Positions 8,607 to 18,453 of a DNA stretch of 64,000 nt are shown in pieces. The notes beneath the pieces are model-generated. The model was given only the letters and a program-made list of their open reading frames with translations, was not told where the DNA came from and did no database searches. The stretch covers positions 2,728,001 to 2,792,000 of the forward strand of contig NZ_JAVDYJ010000001.1 of assembly GCF_031458395.1 (NCBI RefSeq), in the 5' to 3' direction. The DNA comes from Enteractinococcus fodinae. GTDB taxonomy: Bacteria; Actinomycetota; Actinomycetes; Actinomycetales; Micrococcaceae. The position numbers and the translations under genes are program-made. Each line of letters starts with the position of its first letter. Positions within the stretch are counted from its first letter, which is position 1.

Positions 8607-10742
8607 TTAGACGTCTAGGTCAGAGAAGTCTTTCTTCCCGGCTTTGACCAGCCGTTCAAGCAAATCAGCGGGCTTCCAGTACTCACCAATGTTCTGTTGG
8701 AATTCACGCATTTTCGAGACAACGTGCTCCAAGCCCAGAGTGGTTGCATAGTACATCGGGCCGCCGCGGTACGCAGGGAAGCCGTAACCGCTGGTCCACA
8801 CGACGTCGATATCGGAGGCACGCTGGGCAATGCCCTCGTCTAGCAGTTTTGCGCCCTCGTTGATCAGCGCCAACATGCTACGTTCTACGATTTCCTCATC
8901 GGAGACCTCGCGCCGCTGCACGCCCTTCTTCGCGGCAGCTTGTTCGATCACTTCGTCAACGTACGGATCGGGTTGCGGAGTGCGATTCCCTTCTTCGTAC
9001 CGGTAGTACCCCGCGCCAGTCTTCTGACCATAGCGTCCGGCCTCGACCAAAATGGTAGAGATTTCAGAGTCCGATTCGAGCAGCACCGGGTCTGCGGTCT
9101 GTCGGAAGGTCTCTCGTCCGGCCTCGCCAATGTCGAGCCCGGCGAGGTCGCTCACGGCAAAGGGGCCCATGGCCATGCCGAAATCTGTCAGCGCAGCATC
9201 CACTTGCTGTGGCGTCGCACCGGCTTCGAGTAACAGATCAGTTTCTCGGCGGTAAGGCGAGAGCATCCGGTTACCGATGAAGCCATCGCACACCTGGGAA
9301 AGGACCGGCTGTTTCCCGATCCGCTGCCCCAACTTCATGCTGCTGACCAGCACTTCGTCGCTGGTCCGGTCTGCTTGCACCACTTCAAGCAACCGCATGA
9401 CGTGCGCTGGGCTGAAGAAATGCAGGCCGATCACATTTTCCGGCTTGGTCGTCACGTCAGCGATTTTGTTGACATCCAGGCGAGAGGTGTTGGTCGCCAG
9501 AATGGTATCAGGCCGAGCAATCTGGCTGATTTCTTTGAAGACCGACTGCTTGACGTCGAGATCCTCAAAGACCGCTTCGATAATGAGGTCGACATCATTG
9601 AGTGAAGAATAGTCGGTAGCAGTCACGATGCGGTTCTTATTCTCTTCAGCTTCCGCAGCGGTCAGCCGTCCCTTTTTAGCCGAGCTCTCGTAGATGCCGG
9701 CGATGCGCTCTGTAGCTTTGTCGAGGGCTTCGGCACTTTTATCAATCAAGGTAACAGCGATGCCTGCGTTGGCCAGGGAAATGGCGATGCCGACACCCAT
9801 CGTTCCGGAACCGATGACCCCGGCGGTCTTGATATCGCGGATCGGAGTATCTTTCGGGACCGAAGCGAGTTTGGGGGTCATGCGCTCGGCAAAGAACAGA
9901 TACCGCAGTGCTTTCGATTCTGGGCCGTCAATTAGGTCGGCGAAAAGTGCTCGTTCCGCGTCGAGTCCAGCTTCGATCGGTAGACTCAAGGATTTTTCGA
10001 CTGCGTCGATGGCAGCGAGTTCGGCGCGGCCGTTGCGTCGGTTCTTTTTCGCTTCGGCACGGGCCGCCTCAAAGTCAGCTCCGTCAGCCGCAGCGGTGGG
10101 AAGCTCGTCAAGGACGGGGTGGTCCTGCGTGCTCGAGGTTTTTTCGGCAAGGAAGGTGCGAGCTGCCTCGGCTGGATCACCAGTAAAGACGGCGTCCACG
10201 ACACCCAGGTCCTTTGCTTTGGTGGCATCCAAGGAGGCGCCCTTACGAATCAGCTGCAAGGCTTTGTTCGCTCCAATGAGGCGTGGCAGCCGCTGCGTGC
10301 CGCCACCTCCGGGAATGAGCCCGAGGTTGACCTCACTCAATCCAATCGAGGCGCCCTCTTGGGCGATGCGGTAGTGACAGGCCAGCGCGAGTTCGAGTCC
10401 CCCACCCAGGGCGAAGCCATGGATGGCAGCCACCACAGGTTTTTCAGCTGCGGTAATTTGCGCAAAAATGGTGCGCAGTCCGGGTTCGGCTGTAGCGGCT
10501 GGAGTATTGAACTGCCGCACATCAGCACCACCGCTGAACCCTCGACCAGCTCCGGTAATAGCAACGCTGGTGACGGCGTCATCGGCAAATGCCTGCGCGA
10601 GGGCATCGCTGAGGCCCTTACGCGTGGTATCGCCCAGCCCATTCACTGGCGGATTCGCAATCTCGATGACCGCCACGGCATCGACGATCTCTAGGGTTAC
10701 GGTCTCTGACATGGTCTGTTGTGCTGGCGATGCTGTGCTCAC
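8607..10742 (-). CDS. Enoyl-CoA hydratase / 3-hydroxyacyl-CoA dehydrogenase fusion (FadB/FadJ type)
   Basis: 711 residues, normal FadJ length. N-terminal crotonase half: oxyanion-hole and catalytic Glu segments GGGLELALACHYRIA (about 111-125) and GLSEVNLGLIPGGGGTQRL (about 133-151). From about residue 305 the NAD-binding half starts with TAGVIGSGTMGVGIA and continues with NTSRLDVNKIAD, GLHFFSPAHVMRLLEVV (catalytic His) and two C-terminal 3HCDH domains. It carries out hydration of 2-enoyl-CoA and oxidation of the 3-hydroxyacyl-CoA. GTG start at 10742 lies behind an AGGAGAACAGGG segment; an ATG ten codons in lacks a ribosome site. Divergent from the thiolase gene, together giving the last three steps of beta-oxidation. 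Confidence 0.95.
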   Translation of the reverse strand: MSTASPAQQTMSETVTLEIVDAVAVIEIANPPVNGLGDTTRKGLSDALAQAFADDAVTSVAITGAGRGFSGGADVRQFNTPAATAEPGLRTIFAQITAAEKPVVAAIHGFALGGGLELALACHYRIAQEGASIGLSEVNLGLIPGGGGTQRLPRLIGANKALQLIRKGASLDATKAKDLGVVDAVFTGDPAEAARTFLAEKTSSTQDHPVLDELPTAAADGADFEAARAEAKKNRRNGRAELAAIDAVEKSLSLPIEAGLDAERALFADLIDGPESKALRYLFFAERMTPKLASVPKDTPIRDIKTAGVIGSGTMGVGIAISLANAGIAVTLIDKSAEALDKATERIAGIYESSAKKGRLTAAEAEENKNRIVTATDYSSLNDVDLIIEAVFEDLDVKQSVFKEISQIARPDTILATNTSRLDVNKIADVTTKPENVIGLHFFSPAHVMRLLEVVQADRTSDEVLVSSMKLGQRIGKQPVLSQVCDGFIGNRMLSPYRRETDLLLEAGATPQQVDAALTDFGMAMGPFAVSDLAGLDIGEAGRETFRQTADPVLLESDSEISTILVEAGRYGQKTGAGYYRYEEGNRTPQPDPYVDEVIEQAAAKKGVQRREVSDEEIVERSMLALINEGAKLLDEGIAQRASDIDVVWTSGYGFPAYRGGPMYYATTLGLEHVVSKMREFQQNIGEYWKPADLLERLVKAGKKDFSDLDV

Positions 10743-10904
10743 AGGTCCCTGTTCTCCTTGGTGTTACGTGGGTGTTGGCTGGGGTTCCGGTACCGGCCTC
10801 GACGCTAAAACCAGTGGCCGGTGATCCGAAACATCCTTTTCGACTATAGCAACATCGTGAACTATGACACATAACAGTGAAGTGGGCCACTATTGCGCTA
10901 GCCT

Positions 10905-10921
10905 ATGTGTGGTACACACAT
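10905..10921. promoter_or_regulatory. Perfect palindrome in the fused-hydratase/thiolase divergent promoter
   Basis: ATGTGTG-GTA-CACACAT, a perfect 7+3+7 inverted repeat five bases upstream of the AGGAGG ribosome site of the thiolase gene. The position in the leader fits a repressor operator; the regulator is unknown. Confidence 0.55.
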
Positions 10922-10936
10922 CTTCAGGAGGTAGTA

Positions 10937-12130
<1,194 letters not shown>

Positions 12131-12179
12131 CACGTAACGATATCTCGTCGCCCCAGCATTGAGGCGCGAGATGATCACG

Positions 12180-12232
12180 GAGAGCTCCTGTGGGAAAGTG
12201 CTAAGCACAGCACCGACCCAACAGGAGCTCTC
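12180..12232. terminator. Bidirectional terminator between thiolase and SDR genes
   Basis: Twelve-bp perfect stem GAGAGCTCCTGT / ACAGGAGCTCTC, extended by TGGG / CCCA, between convergent genes; T-rich sequence follows on the plus strand. Confidence 0.75.
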
Positions 12233-12274
12233 TGTGTTTAACCTTTAGAAGCCTGCCTGAGGAATGCACATGGG

Positions 12275-13066
12275 TTAGACGTGGAACATCGTCATGCCAC
12301 CATCCACAGGGATGACCGCGCCGGTCACGTAACTGGAAGCGGGCAGGGCGAGGTTCAACGTCATTTGTGCTACCTCATCGGGGCGCCCATACCGACGCAT
12401 CGGGACACGTCGACGTGCGTATTTCGCTTTGGCCTCTTCTGGGTAGCGGGCCGTCATGCCCGTATCGATTGGTCCGGGGCAGACGCAGTTCGCGGTGATG
12501 CCGTGGTCAGCCAACTCAATGGCCATGCTGCGGGTAATGCCCACGACCCCTGATTTGGTCGCGGAGTAGCTAATGAGCCCACCCTGAGAGACGAGCGCTT
12601 CACTCGAGGCGATGTTGATGATGCGACCTGCATCGGATTCTTTGAGGTGCGGCAGCGCCAACCGAACAAGGCGCACATGCGCAGTGAGGTTGATGTCGAG
12701 CACCTCCTGCCAGATTTCCTCGAACTCTGCTTCTTCTTGCTCAGAAATGTTGTTGCGTCGGGAGATGCCAGCGTTATTCACCAGCGTATCGATCCCGCCG
12801 AAGCGTTCCACCGTAGCGGACACCAGATTTTTCAGATCTTCCGGCTTCCGCACATCGCACACAACAGATAATGCCTCAGCCTGCGGGAAGGCGTCGCAAA
12901 GCTCTGTCATGACCTGCTCTAACTCTTCCTCGGAGCGATCGGCGAGCACTACGCGGGCGCCTTCGGATGCGAAGAGGAGTGCCGTGGCGCGCCCCATGCC
13001 ACTGGCAGCACCCGTGACCATGACGGTGGATTCGGCCACAGAACGAGAAGCGAAATTAATACTCAC
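12275..13066 (-). CDS. SDR-family oxidoreductase (3-hydroxyacyl-CoA dehydrogenase-like)
   Basis: 263 residues. GTG 13066 is selected: it has AAAGGA upstream and precedes MSINFASRSVAESTVMVTGAASGMG; the longer frame adds 40 unlike residues. Rossmann motif TGAASGMG (about 18-25), NNAG (about 97-100), catalytic Ser in NIASSEA and YSATKSG (about 163-169), and a C-terminal PVDGGMTMFHV. Classical SDRs reduce or oxidise alcohol/ketone pairs with NAD(P); substrate not deducible, but the FabG-like architecture and the surrounding CoA-ester genes suggest a hydroxyacyl-CoA. Confidence 0.88.
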   Translation of the reverse strand: MSINFASRSVAESTVMVTGAASGMGRATALLFASEGARVVLADRSEEELEQVMTELCDAFPQAEALSVVCDVRKPEDLKNLVSATVERFGGIDTLVNNAGISRRNNISEQEEAEFEEIWQEVLDINLTAHVRLVRLALPHLKESDAGRIINIASSEALVSQGGLISYSATKSGVVGITRSMAIELADHGITANCVCPGPIDTGMTARYPEEAKAKYARRRVPMRRYGRPDEVAQMTLNLALPASSYVTGAVIPVDGGMTMFHV

Positions 13067-13342
13067 AAGGGATTCCTTTGCTGTTATACAGTGATGCAGA
13101 TTACAATCTACCGTGCTGAGGGTGGCAATGACCTGGTGTGTTGCTGCGTGGCGCAAGTATCCCCAAGGGCAAGCCTTCCTCACCAACGCAGTCCCTCTGG
13201 TACGCGGTCACGTTTCACAGCAGGACAGCCGCACATTCATTCGCTGCGGACCGAGCGTACGGTACAGTGCTAGTTTGAGGCCGTTTTCGGCGGTAGTTCC
13301 TGCAGTTGGCAGAAGTCGTAGACGGCGAGGAAGGGCTCCGCA

Positions 13343-14758
13343 GTGTTCCGTAAGACAACAATGCGAACGAAGAGACGCCCCTGGGCGTTGGTCGCAGTAC
13401 TCGGCTTCGCTGGGACGAGCGCTTCATTCATGCAGACCCTGGTGGTTCCGATTCAAAATCATCTTCCAGTACTAGTCGATGCCTCGCGCAGTTCAACGGC
13501 TTGGGTCTTGACGATCTCGCTGTTGGCTGCTGCAGTAACCACACCGATCTCGGGGCGGCTGGGCGATATTATTGGCAAACGCAAAGTGGCTTTGGCACTC
13601 ATGTGCTTGCTAGTGGTCGGTTCTGTGATTGCCGCTGTGTCTCAGGGCTTGGGGTGGTTATTAGTTGGCCGAGCATTCCAGGGTGTCAGCATGGGGATCA
13701 TCGCCGTTGGTATGTCGATCATGAGCGATCAACAGGACCCGAAGCAGCGCATTACTGGCATCGCTTTTATCAGCGCCAGTTTGGGCTTCGGTGGTGCCAT
13801 CGCGCTGCCGCTGAGTGCCTGGATCGTGGAAGCCGGCGATTGGAAGCTGCTGTTCTGGTCGTCTGCCGCACTGGGGATTGTGAACCTTATTTTCATCTGG
13901 CGCGTGGTGCCGCGCTCGGTTGGCACGCAACAACGCCTCGACCTGATCGGGGCAGCCGGGCTCGCGGTGGGACTATCCGGAATTTTGATTGCTATCTCCC
14001 AGGGTCCCGTCTGGGGGTGGGTATCCACACAGACACTTGGCACCTTCTTCGGCGGAGTCGTGGTGCTCTACGTGTGGGGACTGTACCAACTTCGGACCGT
14101 CGATCCCATCGTCGACCTGAGAATTTTGGCTCGTCGCCCGCTGCTGATGGTAAATCTAGGCACGATCGCGCTGGGATTTTCGTTCTTCGTTTCGGAAGTT
14201 GCGTTTCTTCAGATCTTGGAGCTGCCGAGCGAAACCGACGCCGGGTTAGGGCTGAGCATGCTGCTGGCCAGTATCGCTCTAGTGCCCAGTGCTATTGCCA
14301 TGATGGCGGTAGCACCGTTGGCAGCTCGTTTGACCAGTCGCTACGGTGGTAGGGTCGCCACCTCGATCGGGGCACTCACCGCCGCTGCCGCCTATGCGCT
14401 TACCCTCATCTGGCACGACCAGGTCTGGCACATTGTGGCATTTAGTTCTCTGTTGCTGGCCGGAGTCGCAATCGGTTACGCCGCAATACCAACGTTGGTG
14501 ATTAGCGAAGTCTCTCGGGATGCCACAGGGTCTGCCACTGGCGTCAACGCCCTGATGCGCAGCATTGGCACCAGCTCCGGTGCCACCGTGACGGGCATGG
14601 TGCTGGCAGCCTACAGCGTGCCCGTAAACGGCAACGAAGTCCCAGAACCGGAGGGGTTTGTCCTCGTCTTTGTCCTGGGATTGATAGCTGCCTTGGTCAG
14701 CGCCGTACTGATCTGGTATTCCAAACGACCCCAGAAGGCGGCTGTTGAGGCGTTGTGA
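13343..14758 (+). CDS. MFS transporter (DHA2-like efflux type)
   Basis: 471 residues, GTG start seven bases after GAGGAAGGG; an ATG six codons in is the alternative. About 13-14 hydrophobic segments. Motif A is visible as GRLGDIIGKRKVALA (about 71-85) and motif C-like GFGGAIALPLSAWI (about 153-166), as in drug:proton antiporters of the 14-TM type. Single gene, divergent from the SDR gene across a 276-bp gap. May export a toxic acid or intermediate of the island, but substrate is not readable from sequence. Confidence 0.85.
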   Translation: MFRKTTMRTKRRPWALVAVLGFAGTSASFMQTLVVPIQNHLPVLVDASRSSTAWVLTISLLAAAVTTPISGRLGDIIGKRKVALALMCLLVVGSVIAAVSQGLGWLLVGRAFQGVSMGIIAVGMSIMSDQQDPKQRITGIAFISASLGFGGAIALPLSAWIVEAGDWKLLFWSSAALGIVNLIFIWRVVPRSVGTQQRLDLIGAAGLAVGLSGILIAISQGPVWGWVSTQTLGTFFGGVVVLYVWGLYQLRTVDPIVDLRILARRPLLMVNLGTIALGFSFFVSEVAFLQILELPSETDAGLGLSMLLASIALVPSAIAMMAVAPLAARLTSRYGGRVATSIGALTAAAAYALTLIWHDQVWHIVAFSSLLLAGVAIGYAAIPTLVISEVSRDATGSATGVNALMRSIGTSSGATVTGMVLAAYSVPVNGNEVPEPEGFVLVFVLGLIAALVSAVLIWYSKRPQKAAVEAL

Positions 14759-14798
14759 CCGGTCACTCCCCTACTGCTTGGAGAGCTGTCCCCAGCAA

Positions 14799-16382
14799 TT
14801 AGTCAGCTAGTGCTTCCGCTGACTGGACTGATTGGCGCAACACATTCTTTTGGATCTTGCCAATCCCTGAGCGCGGGAACGCCTCGATAATGCGCACATC
14901 CTTTGGATGCTTATATGAGGCCAGGCGATCGGCCAGATACTCTCTCACGGAGGCGAGATCTGGTGGGTTATTCGGGTCTTTGGGAATAATACAGGCCACT
15001 GGGACTTCGCCCCATTTCTCATCCGGGCGGCCGACAATGCTGACATCGGCGACATCGGGATGCCAAGCCAACACATTTTCAATCTCAGCGCAGTAGATGT
15101 TCTCTCCGCCTGAGATAATCATATCTTTGAGCCGGTCCACGACATAGATGAAGCCTTCATCATCACGCTTGACCAGGTCTCCTGAGTGAAACCAGCCGCC
15201 TCGAAAGGCTTCGTTCGTGGCCTCTTCGTTATTCCAATAACGGCTCATCACGCCTACTCCGCGGTAGACGATCTCGCCGACTTCCCCCACGGCCACGTCG
15301 TTCATGTCTGGGTCGACTACCCGCACGGACATATCATTTTCGGGCTTGCCAACCGAGCCGATTTTGCGCAACGAGTCTGCAAACTCCAGACCTACTCCGT
15401 ACCCGGTCGTCTCTGTCTGCCCAAAGGAGGCTTTCACTTCGGTCCCGGGCAAGTTAGCTTTCATGCGTTCCAGGAGTTTTTCACTGGCCGGCGCCCCACC
15501 CCAGTTGGCATGCGTCAGCGCTAAGCCTTCGCCACCTACTCGCTCAATCTCCGCGCACAGCATCTGCCATTGTTGAGGCACCATGAACGCCGCGGTCACC
15601 GCGAAGCGCTTCATCGTTTCCAACGTTTGGACCGGATCGAAGCCGGTGCTAGGAACCACCAGTGAAGTACTACCACCAACAAGCGCTCCGTGACTGGCCA
15701 GGAAAGTGCCAATGTGGAACAGCGGCGGCGCGAGCATGACCACTCCCTCACCGCGACGCAGACCCCACCGACTGGCGACCTTCGACGCGCACATGGAGAT
15801 ACTGCCGTGCGAAATCACCGCGCCCTTTGGGTTGCCGGTGGTGCCCGAAGTGTGAATGATCGCGAAATCGTCGCCCGCCTCAGGAATGAACAGCTCAGCA
15901 TCATCGAGCTTACCGGCCGGGTAAGAAGTCGCCTCGAGAAGGTCTGCTGTGTCGCAGTCGATGACCTCCGGCTGGGTGGCCGCGTTAGTCGCCGCGGCCT
16001 CTGCGAGCTCGGCTGTCTGTTGCTCGACGTACAACAGCTTCGGAGTGACGTTGTTGAGAATATAGGCAACTTCACCAGCGGCCAGGCGGAAATTGATAGG
16101 TACGGAAATCGCTCCGATTGCCGCCGCCGCAGAGGTGACAATTAGAAACTCCGGGCGGTTGGTCAGCAACAGCGCGACTCGATCGCCCTGTTCGATCCCG
16201 CGTTCTTTCAGGTTCTTTGCGCAATACCGCACCAGCTCCGCGAACGTCTCCCAGTTCATGTCATGACCATTGAAGCTCACCGCCGTAGCTTGCGGAGCTT
16301 CGTGGGCATGCCCCTCGATTCGGGCAGGAACTGATGGCGCTTGAGATAACTCGAGAGCTCTACGCTCAGCGGATGGTTTCAT
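14799..16382 (-). CDS. Acyl-CoA synthetase (class I adenylate-forming)
   Basis: 527 residues. ATG 16382 is preferred, with GAGGAAG just upstream; seven more codons are open before it. AMP-binding signature HTSGTTGNPKGAV (about 182-194), FGQTETTGYG (about 318-327), SGDLVKRDDEGFIYVVDRLKDMIISGGENIY (A8 region about 405-435) and the adenylation lysine in GIGKIQKNVLRQ near the end. It activates a carboxylate to its CoA ester through the acyl-AMP. By eye its closest relative here is the synthetase at 51.9-53.4 kb (same GVMSRxWNNEEAT and ENIYCAExENV segments), and the two are also linked by a shared 15-bp promoter sequence. Confidence 0.93.
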   Translation of the reverse strand: MKPSAERRALELSQAPSVPARIEGHAHEAPQATAVSFNGHDMNWETFAELVRYCAKNLKERGIEQGDRVALLLTNRPEFLIVTSAAAAIGAISVPINFRLAAGEVAYILNNVTPKLLYVEQQTAELAEAAATNAATQPEVIDCDTADLLEATSYPAGKLDDAELFIPEAGDDFAIIHTSGTTGNPKGAVISHGSISMCASKVASRWGLRRGEGVVMLAPPLFHIGTFLASHGALVGGSTSLVVPSTGFDPVQTLETMKRFAVTAAFMVPQQWQMLCAEIERVGGEGLALTHANWGGAPASEKLLERMKANLPGTEVKASFGQTETTGYGVGLEFADSLRKIGSVGKPENDMSVRVVDPDMNDVAVGEVGEIVYRGVGVMSRYWNNEEATNEAFRGGWFHSGDLVKRDDEGFIYVVDRLKDMIISGGENIYCAEIENVLAWHPDVADVSIVGRPDEKWGEVPVACIIPKDPNNPPDLASVREYLADRLASYKHPKDVRIIEAFPRSGIGKIQKNVLRQSVQSAEALAD

Positions 16383-16414
16383 TGACTTCCTCACTCTTCG
16401 CAAACACTCTTAGG

Positions 16415-16430
16415 TGGACCGATCGATCGC
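16415..16430 (-). promoter_or_regulatory. TetR-type operator-like sequence before acyl-CoA synthetase
   Basis: Read on the minus strand, AGCGATCGATCGGTC (16417-16431) is identical over 15 bases to the sequence at 50347-50361 in front of a TRAP binding-protein gene. The core CGATCGATCG is palindromic. Likely operator of a TetR-type regulator encoded outside the window. Confidence 0.5.
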
Positions 16431-16530
16431 TCTGATGTATGTGATGTATGACACTAGCACGTGCACGAGCACGCGCCAACCATACCGACCACACTCTTGA
16501 GGCCACGAAGAGCCGTAAGGTTTAACCAGT

Positions 16531-16580
16531 CCTGCACGGCACTCACCGAGAAGATCGGGTTCGATTGAATGCCGTGCAGG
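16531..16580 (-). terminator. Terminator after the TPP-enzyme gene
   Basis: Eleven-bp perfect stem CCTGCACGGCA / TGCCGTGCAGG just beyond the stop of the TPP-enzyme gene; minus-strand tail contains GGTTAAACC, only moderately U-rich. Confidence 0.6.
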
Positions 16581-16601
16581 GGTTGGAAAGTACCGTCTAG
16601 A

Positions 16602-18254
16602 TCAAGCGGTAGTTGACGCGGCCGTGGGCACGATACCGGGTCGGTTCGCGACCTTGTGGGGATCAGCGACAATTTCGATGAGCAGCGGGAATTTTTGCTC
16701 TTTGATGGCTTCTGCTGCGGGTTCGAGTTCTTCCATACTGGTGGCTCGAACAGCATGGGCGCCAAGGCTGCGAGCGACTTCAGCAAAGGAGGGCCATTCG
16801 AAGGTCGCCCAGTCCACTTTGCTGCCAAAGTAGTCGAGTTTGAGGTATTCGGCGCCGTAGCACTGGTCGTTGAGCACGAGCACGACTAAGGGCAGCTTAT
16901 GCCGAACGGCGGTATTGAGTTCGACAAGACCCTGCATCAGACCGCCGTCCCCAACGTAGAGCCCGGTCGGTGTGTCTGGGCGGGCAGCGGCGGCCCCGAC
17001 TGCGGCCGCGGTGCCTAGTCCAATGGACCCGAACGCGCCGATGTAGGCCCAGCGTTCGGGGTCAATAGTAATGTGCGGCCAGGTGGAGTAGACAAAACGC
17101 CCCACGTCGCAGACCTGCATCGCCCCTTCGGGCAGGATGTCGGAGAACCAGCTGGTGGCATCGCGCATGTCGATAAAGCCGTCGCCGGTGGTCGATTCGT
17201 AGAGATCTTTGGCTTCACGATCCGGTGCTGCGGCAATCGTCTCCATGTACGCGGCTCGCTCAGCGCCCATGTCTGCTTCTTCCAACCGGTCCAGCATGGT
17301 TTGCGCCAAGGTTTTCGCATCGGCCACAATCGCTTGGTGAGCGGGTCCGTGGCTACTGAGTGCTGCCGGGCTGATGTCAGATTGAATCAGGACGCGGTCT
17401 TTGAGCAATTCGAACTTGTCGGTGGTGAAACTATTCAGCGAGGCACCGAACGACATCACCACATCAACATCCGCCATGTAGGCCAGCGCAGGACCGTTCG
17501 ACAGCGTGCCGTGGATGCCGAGATTCTCTGGCTCCCCGTCGAAGTAGTCCTTGGCCATGAGGGTGGTCATAACCGGTGCGTTGATAGCACGAGCCAGCGC
17601 GAGAATTTCTTCCCGCGCCTTCGAGACGACCGCGCCACGTCCCGCAATCAGCAGCGGACGTTTGGCAAAGGTTAGGGCGGCCAGTGCCTCGTCAACGGAA
17701 TCGGCGTCTGGGCCCACCCGACGCCCTTCGACTGGGGCAATCTGCGGGGAACGGTATTCAACGTCTTTGCGCAGCAGCTGGAACGGGATATCGAGGACCA
17801 CCGGGATGGAGTCTTGGGCTGCACGGGTGAAGGCTTTGTCCAGCATGCGGAGCAGTTCGCGCTCTTGCCGGACTTTCACGAATGCGGCCCCGGCGAAGCG
17901 TGCGAAGCCTTCAATGTCGACGTACTGGAAGTGCCCGTCGACTTCTGGGGGCGAGCCACCGATGAGCACCATACCGCTGCGAGACTTGACCGCTTCGGTC
18001 AGGGCGGTCAGCGTATTCGTCAACGCAGGGCCGTGGGTCACCGAAACGACCCCGACCTCACCGGTGGCGCGAGCCCAGCCGTCGGCCATCGACACCGCAC
18101 CGCCCTCGAGCGCTGCAGAAATGTAGTGTCCAGATTCTCGTTCGAGGAAGGCCCCCAAATACCCTAGATTGGCATCTCCCATGAGCCCAAAAATAGGTCG
18201 TCCTGCTCTTTCCTCCGCCAGATATTTGGCGACTGCTTCGAAAACCTTCAACAC
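16602..18254 (-). CDS. Thiamine-pyrophosphate-dependent enzyme, acetolactate-synthase superfamily
   Basis: 550 residues from GTG 18254; the frame is open for 78 more codons, but the family N terminus starts with VFEAVAKYLAEE and AAAGGGAAGCGAGGAT provides the ribosome site. TPP catalytic Glu in HYISAALEGGAVSMADGWARATG (about 46-68), central Rossmann-like domain (about 185-330) and TPP/Mg motif GDGGLMQG...NDQ (about 440-470). Family reactions include acetolactate synthesis, 2-oxoacid decarboxylation and 2-hydroxyacyl-CoA lysis. No small regulatory subunit gene is nearby and the neighbours are CoA-ester genes, so a lyase or decarboxylase on a catabolic intermediate is more likely than branched-chain amino-acid synthesis (inference). 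Confidence 0.85.
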   Translation of the reverse strand: MLKVFEAVAKYLAEERAGRPIFGLMGDANLGYLGAFLERESGHYISAALEGGAVSMADGWARATGEVGVVSVTHGPALTNTLTALTEAVKSRSGMVLIGGSPPEVDGHFQYVDIEGFARFAGAAFVKVRQERELLRMLDKAFTRAAQDSIPVVLDIPFQLLRKDVEYRSPQIAPVEGRRVGPDADSVDEALAALTFAKRPLLIAGRGAVVSKAREEILALARAINAPVMTTLMAKDYFDGEPENLGIHGTLSNGPALAYMADVDVVMSFGASLNSFTTDKFELLKDRVLIQSDISPAALSSHGPAHQAIVADAKTLAQTMLDRLEEADMGAERAAYMETIAAAPDREAKDLYESTTGDGFIDMRDATSWFSDILPEGAMQVCDVGRFVYSTWPHITIDPERWAYIGAFGSIGLGTAAAVGAAAARPDTPTGLYVGDGGLMQGLVELNTAVRHKLPLVVLVLNDQCYGAEYLKLDYFGSKVDWATFEWPSFAEVARSLGAHAVRATSMEELEPAAEAIKEQKFPLLIEIVADPHKVANRPGIVPTAASTTA

Positions 18255-18453
18255 ATCCTCGCTTCCCTTTAAGTGTGAGCGGTCACTTCCGTGACCCGGA
18301 TAAGATACTACACGAGTACTGTGAGGCGGGTCATAGCTAGAAAGGCTCTGCGGCTTCCCCCGAGCTGCATGCCCCTCCCGAGCCTCCATCGCCACAAGGC
18401 GACCGCACTGCGTGCACAAAGCACCAGCCTCGACGCTAGGAAAGGTTTCTTCC

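Noticed and set aside
13250-13263. ACCGAGCGTACGGT as an operator for the MFS gene
   Set aside because: Only 10 of 14 positions are symmetrical and it does not fit the CCGANC-N4-GNTCGG spacing.
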